Below, in pieces: positions 34,043 to 43,326 of a DNA stretch of 64,000 nt (its first letter is position 1; the number at the start of each line of letters is the position of its first letter). The stretch is from Lachnospiraceae bacterium UBA7093 (lineage in GTDB: Bacteria; Bacillota; Clostridia; Lachnospirales; Lachnospiraceae), in contig DKYT01000064.1 in assembly GCA_002492465.1 (NCBI GenBank), positions 3,206-67,205 on the forward strand. The letters are read 5' to 3'. Position numbers and translations under genes: made by a program. Under the pieces are notes generated by a model. The model searched no databases. It had not been told where the DNA came from and worked only from the letters and a program-made list of their open reading frames with translations.

Positions 34043-36905
34043 ACAGTTTAAAGAAAATTTTTTGAATATGGTGACCTCGAGAGTTTTTGTCCTGATTTTA
34101 GTCATGCTGGGCATCGGCGGCGTTATGATCAATCGCATCTTTGATTTGCAGATCGTGCATGGGGAGGAATATCTGGATTCCTTTCAGATGAAGATCATGA
34201 AAGAGCAGACAATCAAAGGAAGCCGGGGATGCATTTACGATAGAAACGGCAACCTGCTTGCATACAATGAACTTGCCCATTCTGTGACCATAGAGGATGT
34301 CTATGAAAGCGGAAAAATGAAAGACTTTCGCTTGAATCAGACCATTTATAAGCTGATTTGCATGATTGAAGAAAACGGAGATTCCATTGTCAGCGATTTT
34401 AAGATTGTATTGGATAAAAGCGGACGTTTTTCTTACACCGTAGAGGGGACGCAGCTGTATCGCTTTCTGGCGGATGTGTACGGACATGTAAGCATCGATG
34501 ATCTGGAGGAGCGGGAGAGAACTGCTACGGCGCAGGAAGTGGTGGATTATCTTTGCAGCTGGGAGCGGTTCAGGATCGGTGACTATACTTCCGAGGACAA
34601 TAAAGACACCTTTGTTGCCGGAAACGGCTATACCAGGGACGAGGTTTTAAAGATTCTTACCATTCGCTACGATATGAACAACAACAGCTATCAGAAATTT
34701 ATCCCCACCACGGTGGCAACGGATGTAAGCGAAGAGACGGTTGCGGTAGTGATGGAAAACAACAGGGAGCTGGAGGGGGTGTCCATTGTGGAAGACACCA
34801 TCCGCAAATATGTGGACAGCGTTTACTTTTCTCATATCCTTGGCTACACAGGCAAGGTGTCCCAGGAGGAATTGACAACTCTTGTTGCTGAAAACGGAGA
34901 AAATTCCTATGATCTGAACGATACGGTGGGCAAGCTGGGAATTGAAAAATCCATGGAGACACAGCTTCAGGGAATTAAGGGAAGCCGGACGATTTTTGTG
35001 GACAGCCTGGGAAAGGTAACGGATATTACCAATTATGTGGAGGCGGTTGCAGGCAATAACGTTTATCTGACCCTTGACAGAGATTTGCAGATTGCGGCGT
35101 ATAAGATCCTGGAGGAAAAGCTGGCAAGTATTCTTTACACCAATATTATCAATGCCAGAGAATTTGACACTTCCGATGTGAGCAGCAGTAAAATTAAAAT
35201 TCCCATTTACGATGTTTACTTTGCCCTGATCAATAATAACGTGATCGATACCGATCATTTTAAGGAGAAGGATGCCAAAGAAAACGAAAGAGCGGTCTAC
35301 GCAAGCTATCTGGAAAGGAAAAGCGCCGTTTTTGCGGATCTCAGAGAGGAGCTGACGCAAACCCAGACAGCTTATGAAAATCTGGATATGGAGTATCAGG
35401 TTTATGAAAGCTACATTGCAGAAATGCTTTACAATAACGGCATTATTGTGAGAGACCGGGTAGATGTGAAGGATGCTACCTATATTGCATGGACCATCGA
35501 CGAGGTGATCAGCCTGAAGGAGTTCCTGAATTATTGTATTGCAATGAACTGGATCGATGTGACCAGGCTGGATTTAGATACCAAGTATTCCGACTCTGAG
35601 GCGATTTATAAGAGGATAGTAGCATATATATTCGAGCAATTGGATGAGGATGTTGATTTTACAAAAAAGATATATCGCTTTATGATCAAAAAGGATATCA
35701 TATCCGGAATGCAGATCTGCCGTATTCTCCTGGAACAGGAACTGGTTGAAATTCCTTTGGAGGAGCAGACACAGTTTGATCAGGGGAAGATTTCGGCGTA
35801 CACTTTTATGATGAACCGTATTCAGCATCTGGATATTACGCCGGCACAGCTTGCCCTGGATCCCCACTCTGCGTCCATGGTGATTACGGATGTGAACACA
35901 GGGGATGTGCTTGCATTGGTTTCCTATCCGGGTTATGACAATAATAAAATGGCGAACGGGGTTAATGCCGAGTATTATGCCCAGCTTTTGGACGATCAGT
36001 CCACGCCGCTGATCAATTATGCCACCAGGCAGATGACGGCGCCCGGTTCCACCTTCAAAATGGTTTCCGCCACTGCGGGGCTGCTGGAAGGAATTATAAC
36101 GCCTTATACAACCTATACCTGTAACGGTATATTTGAAAATATCGCCCCGCCGCCGGTGTGCTGGATCTATCCAAGAGGACGGCATGGCGCGCTGAACCTT
36201 TCCGGGGGAATCCGAAATTCATGTAACGTTTATTTTTACGAGATGGCATATCGTCTGGGTACCCAGGGCGACACCTATTCTCCTGAACTGGGACTTAAAA
36301 AGCTTGAGACCTATGCGGATATGTACGGTCTCACAGAGACCTCAGGAATTGAAATAGAAGAATCCTCGCCCCAGTTTGCAAATCTGGATGCTGTCCGTGC
36401 GGCGATCGGTCAGGATACCAATAACTATTCCACAGCGGGGCTTGCCAGATATGTCACTACCGTTGCCAACAGCGGAACCTGTTATGACCTCACGCTGATA
36501 GATAAGATTACGGATCACAGCGGCATTTTACTGGAGGACCGCCACGCAAATGTGAGAAATACCATAGATATGGAGCAATCCTATTGGGATGCAATTCACC
36601 TGGGGATGCGCCAGGTGATCGAGGATAAGTCCTATTTCAAGGATGTTGCGGTGAATGTTGCCGGAAAGACCGGTACTGCAGAGGAAAATAAAAGCCGTCC
36701 CAATCATGCGCTGTTTGTGTGCTATGCGCCCTATGAGCAGCCTGAAATTGCCATTGCCACCAGAATTGCCTATGGCTATACTTCCAATTACGCGGCACAG
36801 ACCACCAAGGAAGTAATCAAGTATTATTTTGATCTGGTTGACGAAGAAGAGCTGATTACAGGAGTAGCATCACAAATGAGCGGAAGTACCGCGGTTACCG
36901 ATTAA
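34035..36905 (+). CDS. mrdA: Penicillin-binding protein 2 (class B transpeptidase) with a large insertion
   Basis: 956 residues, about 250-300 more than usual. N-terminal membrane helix, dimerisation domain (GSRGCIYDRNGNLLAYNE near residue 56), then a transpeptidase domain with STFK (nucleophile Ser672), SCN and KTGTAE. Between the first transpeptidase helix (TLDRDLQIAAYKILEEKL, about residue 346) and the strand SMVITDVNTGDVLALVSYPG (about 612) lies an extra segment of roughly 240 residues, rich in charged residues and predicted helical. It cross-links peptidoglycan during elongation with RodA. TTG start 34035 inside the mreD end. An HxH zinc motif is not seen. Confidence 0.92.
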   Translation: MFEQFKENFLNMVTSRVFVLILVMLGIGGVMINRIFDLQIVHGEEYLDSFQMKIMKEQTIKGSRGCIYDRNGNLLAYNELAHSVTIEDVYESGKMKDFRLNQTIYKLICMIEENGDSIVSDFKIVLDKSGRFSYTVEGTQLYRFLADVYGHVSIDDLEERERTATAQEVVDYLCSWERFRIGDYTSEDNKDTFVAGNGYTRDEVLKILTIRYDMNNNSYQKFIPTTVATDVSEETVAVVMENNRELEGVSIVEDTIRKYVDSVYFSHILGYTGKVSQEELTTLVAENGENSYDLNDTVGKLGIEKSMETQLQGIKGSRTIFVDSLGKVTDITNYVEAVAGNNVYLTLDRDLQIAAYKILEEKLASILYTNIINAREFDTSDVSSSKIKIPIYDVYFALINNNVIDTDHFKEKDAKENERAVYASYLERKSAVFADLREELTQTQTAYENLDMEYQVYESYIAEMLYNNGIIVRDRVDVKDATYIAWTIDEVISLKEFLNYCIAMNWIDVTRLDLDTKYSDSEAIYKRIVAYIFEQLDEDVDFTKKIYRFMIKKDIISGMQICRILLEQELVEIPLEEQTQFDQGKISAYTFMMNRIQHLDITPAQLALDPHSASMVITDVNTGDVLALVSYPGYDNNKMANGVNAEYYAQLLDDQSTPLINYATRQMTAPGSTFKMVSATAGLLEGIITPYTTYTCNGIFENIAPPPVCWIYPRGRHGALNLSGGIRNSCNVYFYEMAYRLGTQGDTYSPELGLKKLETYADMYGLTETSGIEIEESSPQFANLDAVRAAIGQDTNNYSTAGLARYVTTVANSGTCYDLTLIDKITDHSGILLEDRHANVRNTIDMEQSYWDAIHLGMRQVIEDKSYFKDVAVNVAGKTGTAEENKSRPNHALFVCYAPYEQPEIAIATRIAYGYTSNYAAQTTKEVIKYYFDLVDEEELITGVASQMSGSTAVTD

Positions 36906-36927
36906 TTCCTAAAGGAGGTAAAATATT

Positions 36928-37611
36928 GTGAAAAATTCAGTCATTATTAAAAGCTTTCCAAGCGGAATTGTACTTCATCTGGATCCGGAGCCGCCTTTCG
37001 ATGTGCTGTTGGCGGATGTAGAGGATAAATTCAGAGAGTCCAGCGGTTTTTTTAAGGATGCAAAAATGGCGCTTTCTATCCGGGGAAGAAGCTTAAGCGA
37101 CCAGGAGGAAAGACAGATTTTAGACGCCATTTCAGATAATTCAAAGCTTCGTATTATTTGTCTGGTGGGGGAGGATGACGCCACCAATCAAAATTTTGTA
37201 AAAGCATTGCAGCAAACTGATTTTTCAGACGGCAGCGGCTTGGGAAGCGAAGGGCAGTTTTACCGGGGAACGCTGAAAAACGGTCAGGTTCTGGAAACAG
37301 AGTCCAGTATTGTAATTCTTGGCGATGTATATCCGGGCTCCGCAATCATTTCCGCAAGAGACATTATCATTCTCGGCGGTTTATACGGGGAAGCCTATGC
37401 CGGGGGAAACGGCAGCAACGGTCACTATGTGGCGGCGCTTGAAATGTCACCGGAAAGATTAAAAATCGGTGATTTCAAATATAAAACGAAAGAAAAAAAT
37501 TCCAAATGGTCTATTAAGCCAAAGGTACAGCCGAAAATAGCATACGTCAGAGACAACAGAGTAGTTCTGGAATCGCTTACAAAAGAATTACTGAGTGAAT
37601 TGCCTGTTTAA
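36928..37611 (+). CDS. minC: Septum site-determining protein MinC
   Basis: 227 residues from GTG 36928 behind AAAGGAGGT. The C-terminal domain has the beta-helix pattern GDVYPGSAIISARDIIILGGLYGEAYAG, which binds MinD; the N-terminal domain (to about 105) is the FtsZ-inhibiting part. It blocks Z-ring assembly away from mid-cell, together with MinD and MinE encoded next. Confidence 0.93.
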   Translation: MKNSVIIKSFPSGIVLHLDPEPPFDVLLADVEDKFRESSGFFKDAKMALSIRGRSLSDQEERQILDAISDNSKLRIICLVGEDDATNQNFVKALQQTDFSDGSGLGSEGQFYRGTLKNGQVLETESSIVILGDVYPGSAIISARDIIILGGLYGEAYAGGNGSNGHYVAALEMSPERLKIGDFKYKTKEKNSKWSIKPKVQPKIAYVRDNRVVLESLTKELLSELPV

Positions 37612-37683
37612 ATTCAGAAATTTCTCAGGGGACGATTAATTCATTAAATGGAAGAGCCGCCATGCGGTGAAACGGAGGTAAAC

Positions 37684-38475
37684 ATGAGTGAAGTAATTGT
37701 CGTCACATCCGGGAAAGGCGGTGTGGGAAAGACCACCACATCAGCAAACATAGGAACAGGTCTTGCAGCAATGGGAAAACGCGTGGTACTGATCGATACC
37801 GATATAGGACTGCGCAATCTGGACGTGGTAATGGGCTTGGAAAACAGGATCGTTTATAATCTGGTAGACGTAGTGGAGGGAAAATGCCGGATTAAACAGG
37901 CGCTGATCAAGGACAAGCGTCATCCCAGCCTGTATCTGATGCCATCGGCACAGACGAAAGATAAAACGGCGGTGAATCCGGAACAGATGGTGAGGATGAT
38001 CAATCAGCTGCGGGAGCAGTTTGACTATATTATTCTCGACTGTCCCGCAGGAATAGAGCAGGGATTCAAAAACGCCATTGCCGGCGCCGACAGGGCGCTG
38101 GTGGTAACGACGCCTGAGGTATCGGCAATCAGAGATGCGGACCGCATCATCGGTCTTCTGGAGGCAAACGATTTCAGTAAGATCGATCTGATCATTAACA
38201 GGTTGAAGGTGGATATGGTAAGGCGGGGGGATATGATGAGCGCCGCAGATGTGGTGGATATCCTTGCAATCAGCCTGATCGGCATTGTCCCGGATGATGA
38301 AAATGTGGTCATTGCAACCAACCAGGGCGAACCTCTCGTGGGAAACAGCACACTTGCCGGAAAAGCATATCAGAATATATGCTACCGGGTAACAGGAAAG
38401 GAAATTCCTTTTTTAGAGTTTGAAAAGGGCGTTTCTTTCTGGACCAAGGTGTCTGGCATTTTCCATAAAAATTAG
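37684..38475 (+). CDS. minD: Septum site-determining protein MinD
   Basis: 263 residues from ATG 37684, 6 bp after CGGAGGT; an in-frame ATG at 37648 lacks a site. Deviant Walker A GKGGVGKTT, switch I and LIDTDIGLRNLD, Walker B DYIILDCPAGIE, and a C-terminal amphipathic segment (SFWTKVSGIFHKN) for membrane binding. It is an ATPase that recruits MinC. Confidence 0.96.
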   Translation: MSEVIVVTSGKGGVGKTTTSANIGTGLAAMGKRVVLIDTDIGLRNLDVVMGLENRIVYNLVDVVEGKCRIKQALIKDKRHPSLYLMPSAQTKDKTAVNPEQMVRMINQLREQFDYIILDCPAGIEQGFKNAIAGADRALVVTTPEVSAIRDADRIIGLLEANDFSKIDLIINRLKVDMVRRGDMMSAADVVDILAISLIGIVPDDENVVIATNQGEPLVGNSTLAGKAYQNICYRVTGKEIPFLEFEKGVSFWTKVSGIFHKN

Positions 38476-38486
38476 GAGGTGGTGGT

Positions 38487-38759
38487 ATGGGAATCAGGAA
38501 TTTTTTGAGCAGAAAAAAATCCAGGGAAATTGCAAAGGATCGTTTAAAGATACTGCTTATTTCCGACAGAGTGAACTGCTCTCCGGAAATGATGGAAATG
38601 ATAAAAACGGATATCGCCAAGGTGATATCAAAATACATGAAGATAGACACACAGAGCATGGAAATCCAGATCAGCAAAACGGACAGCAAGGGACGGGACA
38701 AAACCCCTACCTTATATGCCAATATTCCCATTCTGGACTTACATAAAAATGTGAATTGA
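38487..38759 (+). CDS. minE: Cell division topological specificity factor MinE
   Basis: 90 residues from ATG 38487 behind AGGAGGT. N-terminal membrane-binding and MinD-contact segment (AKDRLKILLISDRVNCSPEM), then the dimerisation domain. It stimulates the MinD ATPase. Its presence shows that this Gram-positive uses an oscillating MinCDE system; DivIVA is not found in the window. Confidence 0.93.
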   Translation: MGIRNFLSRKKSREIAKDRLKILLISDRVNCSPEMMEMIKTDIAKVISKYMKIDTQSMEIQISKTDSKGRDKTPTLYANIPILDLHKNVN

Positions 38760-38779
38760 ACACTGGAAGGTGAATCAGA

Positions 38780-39895
38780 ATGCTGAAACATTACAAAATA
38801 CGTCATTACGATTTTAAGCTGGCAATATTGGTGATTGCACTTGCCGTGATCGGCATCGTCGCCGTGGGCAGCGCGGAACCGTCGCTTCAAAACAGACAGA
38901 TCGCAGGCTTTGCCTTCGGTCTGTTCCTGATGCTGGTGATCTCCCTGTTTGATTATTCGGTATTGCTGAAACTTTACTGGCTGATGTATGCCTTTAACCT
39001 TGGACTGCTGATTCTGGTAATCGTCATGGGAGACGATTCAAACGGTTCCCAGAGATGGCTTGAAATCGCAGGTATTCGGTTTCAGCCTTCGGAACTTGCA
39101 AAGATTTTACTGATTTTGTTTTTTGCCCAGTTTATTTATAAGCACAAGGATGAGCTGAATACCTTTAAGTATATTTCTCTGTGTGTGCTTCTGTTTGCCA
39201 TGCCGGCGCTGCTGGTAGGATACCAGCCGGATCTGTCAACCACCATTGTAATTTGTCTGATTTTCTGTGTGATTATGTTTATGGGGGGATTGAGCTGGAA
39301 GGTGATCGGCGGAACCCTTGCCGTGGTGATTCCGGCATTTCTGATTTTTATGTACTTGATTCTGCAGCCGGATCAGAAGATCATACCTGAGAAACATATG
39401 TACCAGCTTAACAGGATCATTTCCTTTTTTAACAAAGAGGAATTTGCCAATTCACTGGGGTATCAGCAGGAATATTCGGTTATGGCGATCGGGTCCGGTC
39501 AGCTCACCGGAAAGGGCTATAAGAATAACGAGATCAGCTCCGTAAAAAATGCAGACTTTATTGCAGAACAGCAGACAGACTTTATTTTTGCGGTGATCGG
39601 AGAAGAATTCGGGTTTGTGGGGACTTGTACTGTGATCGTGCTTGTGCTTCTGATCAGTGTGGAATGCCTGCTGATTGCCCGACGTGCCAAGGACCTTGCC
39701 GGCACCATCATTGCGGCGGGAATCGGCACCATGATCGGTCTGCAGGCGTTTATCAACATAGGCGTTGTGACTTATTTACTACCCAATACGGGGCTGCCGC
39801 TTCCCTTTGTCAGTTACGGTCTTACCTCGCTGGTAAGTTGTTTTATCGGAATCGGATTTGTTTTAAATGTGGGGTTACAATGCCGGCAAAAATGA
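38780..39895 (+). CDS. rodA: Peptidoglycan polymerase of the SEDS family, RodA
   Basis: 371 residues with about ten membrane helices. SEDS landmarks are GSQRWLEIAGIRFQPSELAK, the QPDLST loop and the extracellular GLPLPFVSYGLTSL near the C-terminus. Neighbouring mreBCD, PBP2 and minCDE point to the elongation-specific RodA rather than FtsW or SpoVE. It polymerises glycan strands and pairs with the PBP2 encoded three genes earlier. Confidence 0.9.
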   Translation: MLKHYKIRHYDFKLAILVIALAVIGIVAVGSAEPSLQNRQIAGFAFGLFLMLVISLFDYSVLLKLYWLMYAFNLGLLILVIVMGDDSNGSQRWLEIAGIRFQPSELAKILLILFFAQFIYKHKDELNTFKYISLCVLLFAMPALLVGYQPDLSTTIVICLIFCVIMFMGGLSWKVIGGTLAVVIPAFLIFMYLILQPDQKIIPEKHMYQLNRIISFFNKEEFANSLGYQQEYSVMAIGSGQLTGKGYKNNEISSVKNADFIAEQQTDFIFAVIGEEFGFVGTCTVIVLVLLISVECLLIARRAKDLAGTIIAAGIGTMIGLQAFINIGVVTYLLPNTGLPLPFVSYGLTSLVSCFIGIGFVLNVGLQCRQK

Positions 39896-39947
39896 TGTAT
39901 AATAAATATTATGCTGGAATTATTATGATACATCGGGAGGGGTTTAA

Positions 39948-40343
39948 ATGAACATAGCATTAATCGCACATGACGCGAAGAAAAAATTAATGCAGAATTT
40001 TTGTATTGCCTACAGGGGAATCTTAAGCAAAAACCAATTGTTTGCAACAGGTACCACAGGGCGTTTGATTGAAGAGGTTACAAATTTATCTGTCCATAAA
40101 TATCTTGCCGGGCATCTTGGAGGCGAACAGCAGATCGGATCCCAGATTGAGCACAATGACATTGATCTGGTCATTTTTTTCAGAGATCCTCTGACTTCCA
40201 AAAAGCACGAACCGGATGTGAATAATATTGTGAAGCTTTGCGATATGTACAATATTCCTTTGGCAACCAATATTGCCACGGCGGAATTAATGGTCAAGGC
40301 GCTGGAAAGAGGAGATTTAGAGTGGCGTGAAATGTACAAATAA
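39948..40343 (+). CDS. mgsA: Methylglyoxal synthase with Glu at the catalytic-base position
   Basis: 131 residues, starting at ATG 39948 after GGGAGGGG. It converts dihydroxyacetone phosphate to methylglyoxal and phosphate. Conserved: AHDAKKKLM, ATGTTGRLIEE, FFRDPLTSKKHEPDV (the Asp equivalents of E. coli D91 and D101), NIPLATNIATAE. But the signature normally read as GPxGGDQQ is GHLGGEQQIG: Glu60 replaces the base that is Asp71 in the E. coli enzyme, and Pro is replaced by His. The codon is GAA. The enzyme may be slow or differently regulated. Confidence 0.88.
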   Translation: MNIALIAHDAKKKLMQNFCIAYRGILSKNQLFATGTTGRLIEEVTNLSVHKYLAGHLGGEQQIGSQIEHNDIDLVIFFRDPLTSKKHEPDVNNIVKLCDMYNIPLATNIATAELMVKALERGDLEWREMYK

Positions 40344-41313
40344 AAGAAAAAGGCTTGTATCTGTAATACTTCTGTTTGTGATGCTGTCATTTACAGGCTG
40401 TGGGCAGCTGCAATTTGATATGCCCTATGCTGCCGATTCGGAGGTCAGCAGTTTCAGAGTTGTTACTTTGGAGGAAGAGCGGGGAACAGCGGTTCCTTTT
40501 GCATCGGAGCTTTGCGTTGCCGACGGTAATATTATGTCGGGAGATGTGGATATGAACGCCGCATCCGGCGCCGGACTCTTTGATATCAGTAATTGTACTA
40601 CGCTCTACGCCAAGAATGTTCATGAAAAGCTGTACCCGGCAAGTCTGACTAAAATCATGACTGCGCTGGTGGCGCTTAAGCACGGTTCAAACGATATGAT
40701 GCTGACTGCGTCGGCAAATGTAAAAATTCAGGAGTCTGGCGCTTCCGTATGCGGAATTAAGGCAGGGGATCAGATGACCCTGGATCAGGCATTGCATCTT
40801 TTACTGATTAATTCCGCCAATGATGCGGCGGTTATGATTGCTGAGGGAATAGCCGGATCGGTAGAAGGTTTTTGTGAGATGATGAATCAGGAGGCGTTGG
40901 CGCTGGGCGCCACAAACACGCATTTTGTCAATCCCCATGGGCTTCCGGATGACAATCATTATACCACAGTTTATGATATGTATTTGATTATGAATGAAGC
41001 GATCAATTATACGGCGTTTAATGAAATTATTCACATGGATTCCTATACCACCGTATATACCGACTCCAACGGCGCCTCAAAAGAAATTACAGTGGGGAGC
41101 ACCAATTTGTACATGCAGGGAACCCAGCAGGCTCCCAGCGGAATCACCGTAGTGGGTGGGAAGACAGGCACCACCAATGCGGCAGGGCATTGTCTTGCGC
41201 TGCTTGCAAGGGATTCCTCCAGTAATCCATATATTTCCATTATTATGCGCGCGGAAAGCAGAGATCTGCTCTATTCCCAGATGACAGATTTATTAGAGGA
41301 AATAAACAATTAA
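40327..41313 (+). CDS. D-alanyl-D-alanine carboxypeptidase (peptidase S11)
   Basis: 328 residues from GTG 40327, overlapping mgsA by 17 bp. Lipoprotein-like signal peptide (SVILLFVMLSFTGCG). Low-molecular-weight PBP motifs: SLTK (Ser106), SAN, and KTGTT. It trims the terminal D-Ala of peptidoglycan stem peptides outside the cell. The second domain and C-terminal amphipathic anchor of DacA are missing, which suits a lipid-anchored enzyme. The gene closes the wall-synthesis block. Confidence 0.88.
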   Translation: MKCTNKRKRLVSVILLFVMLSFTGCGQLQFDMPYAADSEVSSFRVVTLEEERGTAVPFASELCVADGNIMSGDVDMNAASGAGLFDISNCTTLYAKNVHEKLYPASLTKIMTALVALKHGSNDMMLTASANVKIQESGASVCGIKAGDQMTLDQALHLLLINSANDAAVMIAEGIAGSVEGFCEMMNQEALALGATNTHFVNPHGLPDDNHYTTVYDMYLIMNEAINYTAFNEIIHMDSYTTVYTDSNGASKEITVGSTNLYMQGTQQAPSGITVVGGKTGTTNAAGHCLALLARDSSSNPYISIIMRAESRDLLYSQMTDLLEEINN

Positions 41314-41316
41314 CTG

Positions 41317-41345
41317 TTGTTTTTTACCACCCAATCACTTATAAT
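41317..41345 (+). promoter_or_regulatory. Promoter of the small P-loop protein gene
   Basis: TTGTTT (41317-41322), 17-bp spacer, TATAAT (41340-41345). Immediately downstream, AAATTTAGG (41346-41354) and CCTAAGTTT (41361-41369) can form a small 5' hairpin before the CAGGAGGG ribosome binding site. Confidence 0.7.
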
Positions 41346-41404
41346 AAATTTAGGCCGTAACCTAAGTTTATGTGCAGCCAATATACTTCAGGAGGGATTT
41401 ACCA

Positions 41405-41824
41405 ATGGTTCAATTAATAGTTGGAAAAAAGGGAAAAGGCAAGACCAAACATTTATTAGATAAGGTGAATACGGAAGTACAGACCGCATCCGGCAACATT
41501 GTATATCTGGACAAGAGCACGAAGCATATGTATGAATTGAATAATAAGATCAGGCTGATCAATGTATCGGCATATCTGATTAATAATTCGGATGAATTCA
41601 TTGGCTTTATCAGCGGGATTATTTCTCAGGATCATGATTTGCAGCAGATGTATTTTGACAGTTTTTTGAAAATCGCATGTCTGCCGGATGATAATATAGA
41701 CCCCATCATTCAAAAACTTGAAAAAATCAGCGATACGTTCAACATAGACTTTATTATAAGCGTTTCCGTGGACGAGGCGGACGTTTCCGCAGCCCACAAG
41801 GATAAGATCATTGTTTCTTTATAA
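41405..41824 (+). CDS. Minimal P-loop protein, function unknown
   Basis: 139 residues from ATG 41405 behind CAGGAGGG. Walker A is at the very N-terminus (LIVGKKGKGKTKHLL) and a Walker-B-like IDFIISVSVDEAD near residue 120; little else is recognisable. It is far smaller than most P-loop ATPases and has neither helicase nor kinase motifs. It has its own promoter and terminator, so it is a single-gene unit. I do not recognise a named family. Confidence 0.65.
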   Translation: MVQLIVGKKGKGKTKHLLDKVNTEVQTASGNIVYLDKSTKHMYELNNKIRLINVSAYLINNSDEFIGFISGIISQDHDLQQMYFDSFLKIACLPDDNIDPIIQKLEKISDTFNIDFIISVSVDEADVSAAHKDKIIVSL

Positions 41825-41832
41825 ATTACATA

Positions 41833-41860
41833 CCCCCGGAGCCATCCGGGGGATTTTTCT
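41833..41860 (+). terminator. Strong Rho-independent terminator
   Basis: CCCCCGG (41833-41839), loop AGCCAT, CCGGGGG (41846-41852), then ATTTTTCT. It ends the P-loop protein transcript and isolates the next operon. Confidence 0.9.
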
Positions 41861-41920
41861 GCAAATGCAATGTAGCAACAGCATTTGGGAGAAAAAGCGA
41901 TTGGTGTAAGGAGCTTTAAA

Positions 41921-43309
41921 GTGGAAGACAGAAATAATAAGGTAGTGAAATACAGAAAGCCGCTGCGCATTAATATTGGCATGGTTATCTTTGCGGTTAT
42001 TTTTGTATATATTATTATTTGTATTTTCATGTATTTCGGACAAAAGCATATTGAGGGGCATCAGGTTACGATGGGTTCTTTGTCCTCCAATAATATTTAT
42101 AAAGGAATTGCCCTTCGGAAGGAGGAAATTGTTCATGCGGAAAAGGCAGGATATGTGAATTATTACGCAAGAGAAAGCGAGAGGGTAGGAGTGGGGAATC
42201 TGGTGTACACACTGGATGAATCCGGGAAGCTTGCCGATTACATCAACGCGGAGACAACCGGAAGCACTCTAACCTCCAGAGATCTGACCGAATTAAGGTC
42301 GGAAATCTTAGGCTTTAAAAATAACTTTGATCCCGCCTATTTTTCCTCAGTTTATGATTTTAAATACAGCGTTAAGGGAACCGTTTTAAAGCTTGCCAAT
42401 GCAAATATTCTGGAAAATGTGGATAAAATTAACGCTTCCGGGATGTCTGAGCTTATTTCCTTTTGCCGTGCGCCTGCAACAGGCGTTCTGATTTATTCCG
42501 TTGACGGTTATGAGGAGCTTACCCTGGAACAGTTTACAAGGGAGCTTTTTGATCAGAAAAATTATGAAAAAAACCAGCTGATCAGCAATGAACTGGTAGA
42601 GGCGGGACAGCCTGTTTATAAGATCTCCGAAGACGAGGATTGGTCCATTGTGATTCAGACAGATCAGGCAAAAGCCGACGAGCTTTTGGAGGCTGAATTT
42701 GTAAAGGTGAAATTTCTGAAAAATCAGGATACTTCCTGGGGAGAGGTTTCCTCCTTTACCAACGCTGAGGGGGATATTTTTATTGAGCTGACCTTTACAA
42801 ATTCCATGATTACTTTTTGCACCGACCGGTTTATCGATATTGAGCTGATTTTGGAGGAGGATACAGGGCTGAAGATTCCTAATTCAGCCATTGTGGAAAA
42901 GGAATTTTTTATTGTGCCTAAAGAATATGTAACCCAGGGAGGAAACAGCAGCAATTATGGCGTTATGCGGGAATCCTATACGGAAGACGGAACCGCTACT
43001 TCCGAATTCGTAGAAACTACCATTTATGGGGAAACGGAAACCGAATATTATCTTGACGATATGGTTTTGAGAATCGGAGAATATATTATAAAACCTGATT
43101 CCACCGAAAAGTATGCAGTGAGCAAGAGAGGAAGCCTTACAGGTGTTTATAACATTAACAAGGGATATGCGGATTTTAAACAGATTAATGTTCTATATCA
43201 CAACGATGAATATTCCATTGTGAAATCCAATACCCAGTACGGATTGAACGTTTACGACTATATTGTTTTGGACGCCACTGCCGTGGAGGACAATGAGTTT
43301 ATCTATTAA
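41921..43309 (+). CDS. HlyD-like membrane-anchored protein
   Basis: 462 residues from GTG 41921, 7 bp after AAGGAG; a TTG at 41885 is in frame but unsupported. Short basic N-terminus, one membrane helix (about 20-43), then an extracytoplasmic part with a biotinyl-lipoyl-like half-motif (IYKGIALRKEEIVHAEKAGYVNYYARES) and beta-barrel-like C-terminal half. This resembles HlyD/membrane fusion proteins, but no ABC or RND partner is nearby. It heads the operon yggS-sepF, which suggests a link to division or envelope; that is inference. Confidence 0.65.
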   Translation: MEDRNNKVVKYRKPLRINIGMVIFAVIFVYIIICIFMYFGQKHIEGHQVTMGSLSSNNIYKGIALRKEEIVHAEKAGYVNYYARESERVGVGNLVYTLDESGKLADYINAETTGSTLTSRDLTELRSEILGFKNNFDPAYFSSVYDFKYSVKGTVLKLANANILENVDKINASGMSELISFCRAPATGVLIYSVDGYEELTLEQFTRELFDQKNYEKNQLISNELVEAGQPVYKISEDEDWSIVIQTDQAKADELLEAEFVKVKFLKNQDTSWGEVSSFTNAEGDIFIELTFTNSMITFCTDRFIDIELILEEDTGLKIPNSAIVEKEFFIVPKEYVTQGGNSSNYGVMRESYTEDGTATSEFVETTIYGETETEYYLDDMVLRIGEYIIKPDSTEKYAVSKRGSLTGVYNINKGYADFKQINVLYHNDEYSIVKSNTQYGLNVYDYIVLDATAVEDNEFIY

Positions 43310-43326
43310 GCGGGGAGAAAACGGGC

